Assembly: GCA_041480845.1 (NCBI GenBank)
Contig: JBGPAU010000025.1
Coordinates: 1 to 7,589 of the forward strand
DNA length: 7,589 nt
Direction of reading: 5' to 3'
Origin: LCIL01 sp041480845
GTDB lineage: Bacteria; Patescibacteriota; Microgenomatia; UBA8517
Shown here in pieces: positions 6,518 through 7,589 of the stretch. Each line of letters opens with the position of its first letter. Position 1 is the first letter of the stretch. The notes below the pieces were generated by a model, which saw only the letters and a list, made by a program, of their open reading frames with translations, was not told the DNA's origin and made no database searches. Made by a program: the position numbers and the translations under genes.

Positions 6518-6805
6518 TTAATTATCTTTTCTAATTAGTAAATATCTGATCAAGTCCGGGTCCACCCTTATTTTATCATTTAACGCTTTTACACTGGAAG
6601 GGTCAAGTTCAAGCTCAAAATAAAGGTAAAGTCCGGTTTCGCTTTTGCCCAATTTATAGGCCAATTCCTTTATTCCCCACTCTTTGGATTCAGAAATTAC
6701 GCCTTTGAAAATCTTCAGGGTTTTTTCCAGAGTCTCAGTTACCTTTTTTTTCTTGGCAGCTCCGGCTTTGCCGTCCAACACTAAAGTCAGTTCGTATTTG
6801 TTCAT
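6518..6805 (-). CDS. rpsF: 30S ribosomal protein S6
   Basis: A 95-residue protein, the normal S6 length. S6 forms a heterodimer with S18 on the small-subunit platform. It starts MNKYELTLVLDG, typical of S6, and carries the central KEWGIKELAYKLGKSETGLY block (42-61) and the closing D-P-D-L-I-R-Y-L-L-I motif (82-91). It is the first gene of the rpsF-ssb-rpsR run, a classic bacterial operon order. There is no Shine-Dalgarno sequence; an extended -10 element lies only ten bases before the ATG, so the messenger may be almost leaderless. Confidence 0.95.
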   Translation of the reverse strand: MNKYELTLVLDGKAGAAKKKKVTETLEKTLKIFKGVISESKEWGIKELAYKLGKSETGLYLYFELELDPSSVKALNDKIRVDPDLIRYLLIRKDN

Positions 6806-6815
6806 ATCGAAGCCG

Positions 6816-6845
6816 ATTTTAACATAAACTGGAGGTTTTGAACAA
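6816..6845 (-). promoter_or_regulatory. Candidate extended -10 promoter for rpsF-ssb-rpsR operon
   Basis: On the minus strand, TTGTTC (6845-6840) and TAAAAT (6821-6816) are separated by 18 bases, with TG one base before the -10 hexamer (TGTTAAAAT). This fits a sigma-70-type promoter with an extended -10. The rpsF ATG begins ten bases after the -10, leaving a leader of only a few bases. Seen by eye; no start-site data. Confidence 0.45.
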
Positions 6846-6857
6846 GGGTTAATTGAA

Positions 6858-7079
6858 CTAGACGGGATATTTCCAAATAGTTACATCCTGAGATCCCGGT
6901 GTTAGGAGCAGGTGCAGTTCACCACCCTTTGGAGGAACGACTGAATGAGCCTTATTACATCCATCACAAATTCCATTATTTTGACATTTCCCGTCTATGC
7001 AGGCTACTGGCCTGAAATCTTTTGGATAAGTACAAGCTCCGGTTGACTCGTCGTATGAAACACATCTTTCGTCATTCAT
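6858..7079 (-). CDS. Small cysteine-rich protein of unknown function
   Basis: A 73-residue open frame that I do not recognise. It has six cysteines in the first 41 residues (C6, C16, C27, C32, C38, C41) and H45, with CQNNGICDGC (32-41) as the densest part; the C-terminal 30 residues have none and look like beta strand (GELHLLLTP, VTIWKYPV). It has no signal peptide or membrane segment. The cysteines could bind zinc or an iron-sulphur cluster, or form disulphides; nothing decides between them. It fills an otherwise empty gap between ychF and rpsF. An extended -10 element precedes it, and it ends in TAG. The start could be the ATG at 7079 or the ATG four bases inside it in another frame; only the first gives this product. 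Confidence 0.6.
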   Translation of the reverse strand: MNDERCVSYDESTGACTYPKDFRPVACIDGKCQNNGICDGCNKAHSVVPPKGGELHLLLTPGSQDVTIWKYPV

Positions 7080-7093
7080 ATTTGGTTGTGAGG

Positions 7094-7102
7094 ATTGTAT
7101 CA
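7094..7102 (-). promoter_or_regulatory. Candidate extended -10 promoter for the small cysteine-rich gene
   Basis: The minus strand reads TGATACAAT, where TG-A precedes TACAAT (7099-7094). The TGA of this element is also the ychF stop codon. Fourteen bases separate the -10 from the ATG at 7079, so a leader of about eight bases is expected. No good -35 was seen at the usual distance; extended -10 promoters often lack one. Confidence 0.35.
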
Positions 7103-7589
7103 GCTTCCAATCTTAAATTCCACCACCTCTCCATCCTTCATGATGTAGTCTCTCCCTTCGGAACGGACCTTACCTAAATCACGGGCGGCTTTCCAGCCGC
7201 CTGCTTTAATAAACTCCTCAAAGCCAACTACGTCGGCTTTGATAAAATTCTTCATGAAGTCTGTATGTATCTCGCCGGAGGCCATGAGCGAGGTCACACC
7301 GAGTCGAATGGTCCAGGCCCGAACCTCTTTCTCCCCTGCCGTAAGAAAAGTGATAAGACCCAGTGTGGCAAAAGCTTTCTGGATTAATCTTTCCAGACCT
7401 GATTTTTTGATTCCCAAGTCCTCCAGGTAAACTTTCTGATCTTCGGGAGACAATTCCGAAAGTTCGCTCTCGGTCTTTGCACAAATCGCCACAATCTGAT
7501 TTTTGTTCACTTTAAATTCCCCGGCATATTTAGTCTCGAGAGAGTCCGCATCTTTAAGGGCGCTTTCGTCGACATTCAAGACAACAAGA
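7100..7589 (-). CDS. ychF: YchF/OLA1-type GTP/ATP-binding protein, C-terminal part (partial)
   Basis: The visible 162 codons are the C-terminal part of YchF, an Obg-family P-loop protein that binds ribosomes and usually prefers ATP. The frame runs past the right edge, so the P-loop is outside the window. The visible start LVVLNVDES matches the YchF N-V-D-E block after the G domain. The TGS-like C-terminal domain is clear: LGLITFLTAGEKEVRAWTI, GEIHTDFMKNFIKADVV, GKVRSEGRDYIMKDGEVV and the final FKIGS. It is typical of the family with no frame break. An in-frame TTG at 7579 is not the start, because homology continues upstream. It ends in TGA, which is part of the next gene's candidate -10 element. 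Confidence 0.93.
   Translation of the reverse strand, partial: LVVLNVDESALKDADSLETKYAGEFKVNKNQIVAICAKTESELSELSPEDQKVYLEDLGIKKSGLERLIQKAFATLGLITFLTAGEKEVRAWTIRLGVTSLMASGEIHTDFMKNFIKADVVGFEEFIKAGGWKAARDLGKVRSEGRDYIMKDGEVVEFKIGS

Noticed and set aside
7100..7579. Complete short gene starting at TTG 7579
   Set aside because: YchF homology continues upstream in frame to the window edge, so this is a partial gene and not a short one.

Overview
The window looks like a compact bacterial chromosome segment, most likely from a Candidate Phyla Radiation (Patescibacteria, perhaps Microgenomates-like) genome. This is inference from several traits together: almost no intergenic space, genes joined by one-base stop/start overlaps, almost no Shine-Dalgarno sequences, a basic extended L31, a zinc-type S18 and a shortened release factor. 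No taxon marker was tested. TAA, TAG and TGA are all used as stops, so the standard bacterial code fits.

There are two convergent blocks. The plus-strand block (1-3310) holds the last codons of a histidyl-tRNA-synthetase-like gene, an EamA/DMT-family membrane transporter, rpmE (ribosomal protein L31), a short prfA (release factor 1 without the usual N-terminal domain), and a 429-residue protein that reads as a circularly permuted ATP-grasp enzyme. The last gene overlaps prfA by one base and sits where many bacteria carry prmC. It is the least familiar gene in the window.

The minus-strand block (7589-3322, read right to left) holds the 3' part of ychF, a small cysteine-rich protein of unknown function, and a tight run rpsF - ssb - rpsR - S41 C-terminal processing protease - HtrA-like serine protease. 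rpsF-ssb-rpsR is a classic bacterial operon. Here two membrane-anchored PDZ proteases follow it, the second joined to the first by a TAATG overlap. The two blocks meet tail to tail with 11 bases between stop codons and no convincing terminator.

Two candidate extended -10 promoters lie before rpsF and before the small cysteine-rich gene. Both are so close to the start codon that transcripts would have almost no leader, which fits the missing Shine-Dalgarno sites.

Most of the window is translation and DNA housekeeping. Points worth a second look are the ATP-grasp gene coupled to prfA, the RF1 without domain 1 lying in the same frame as rpmE behind one UAA, the abrupt end of the HisRS-like gene, a recognisable dispersed-repeat sequence inside the ssb linker, and the near-leaderless promoters. 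No mobile element, CRISPR array, tRNA or rRNA was seen, and no gene-free stretch exceeds 100 bases.
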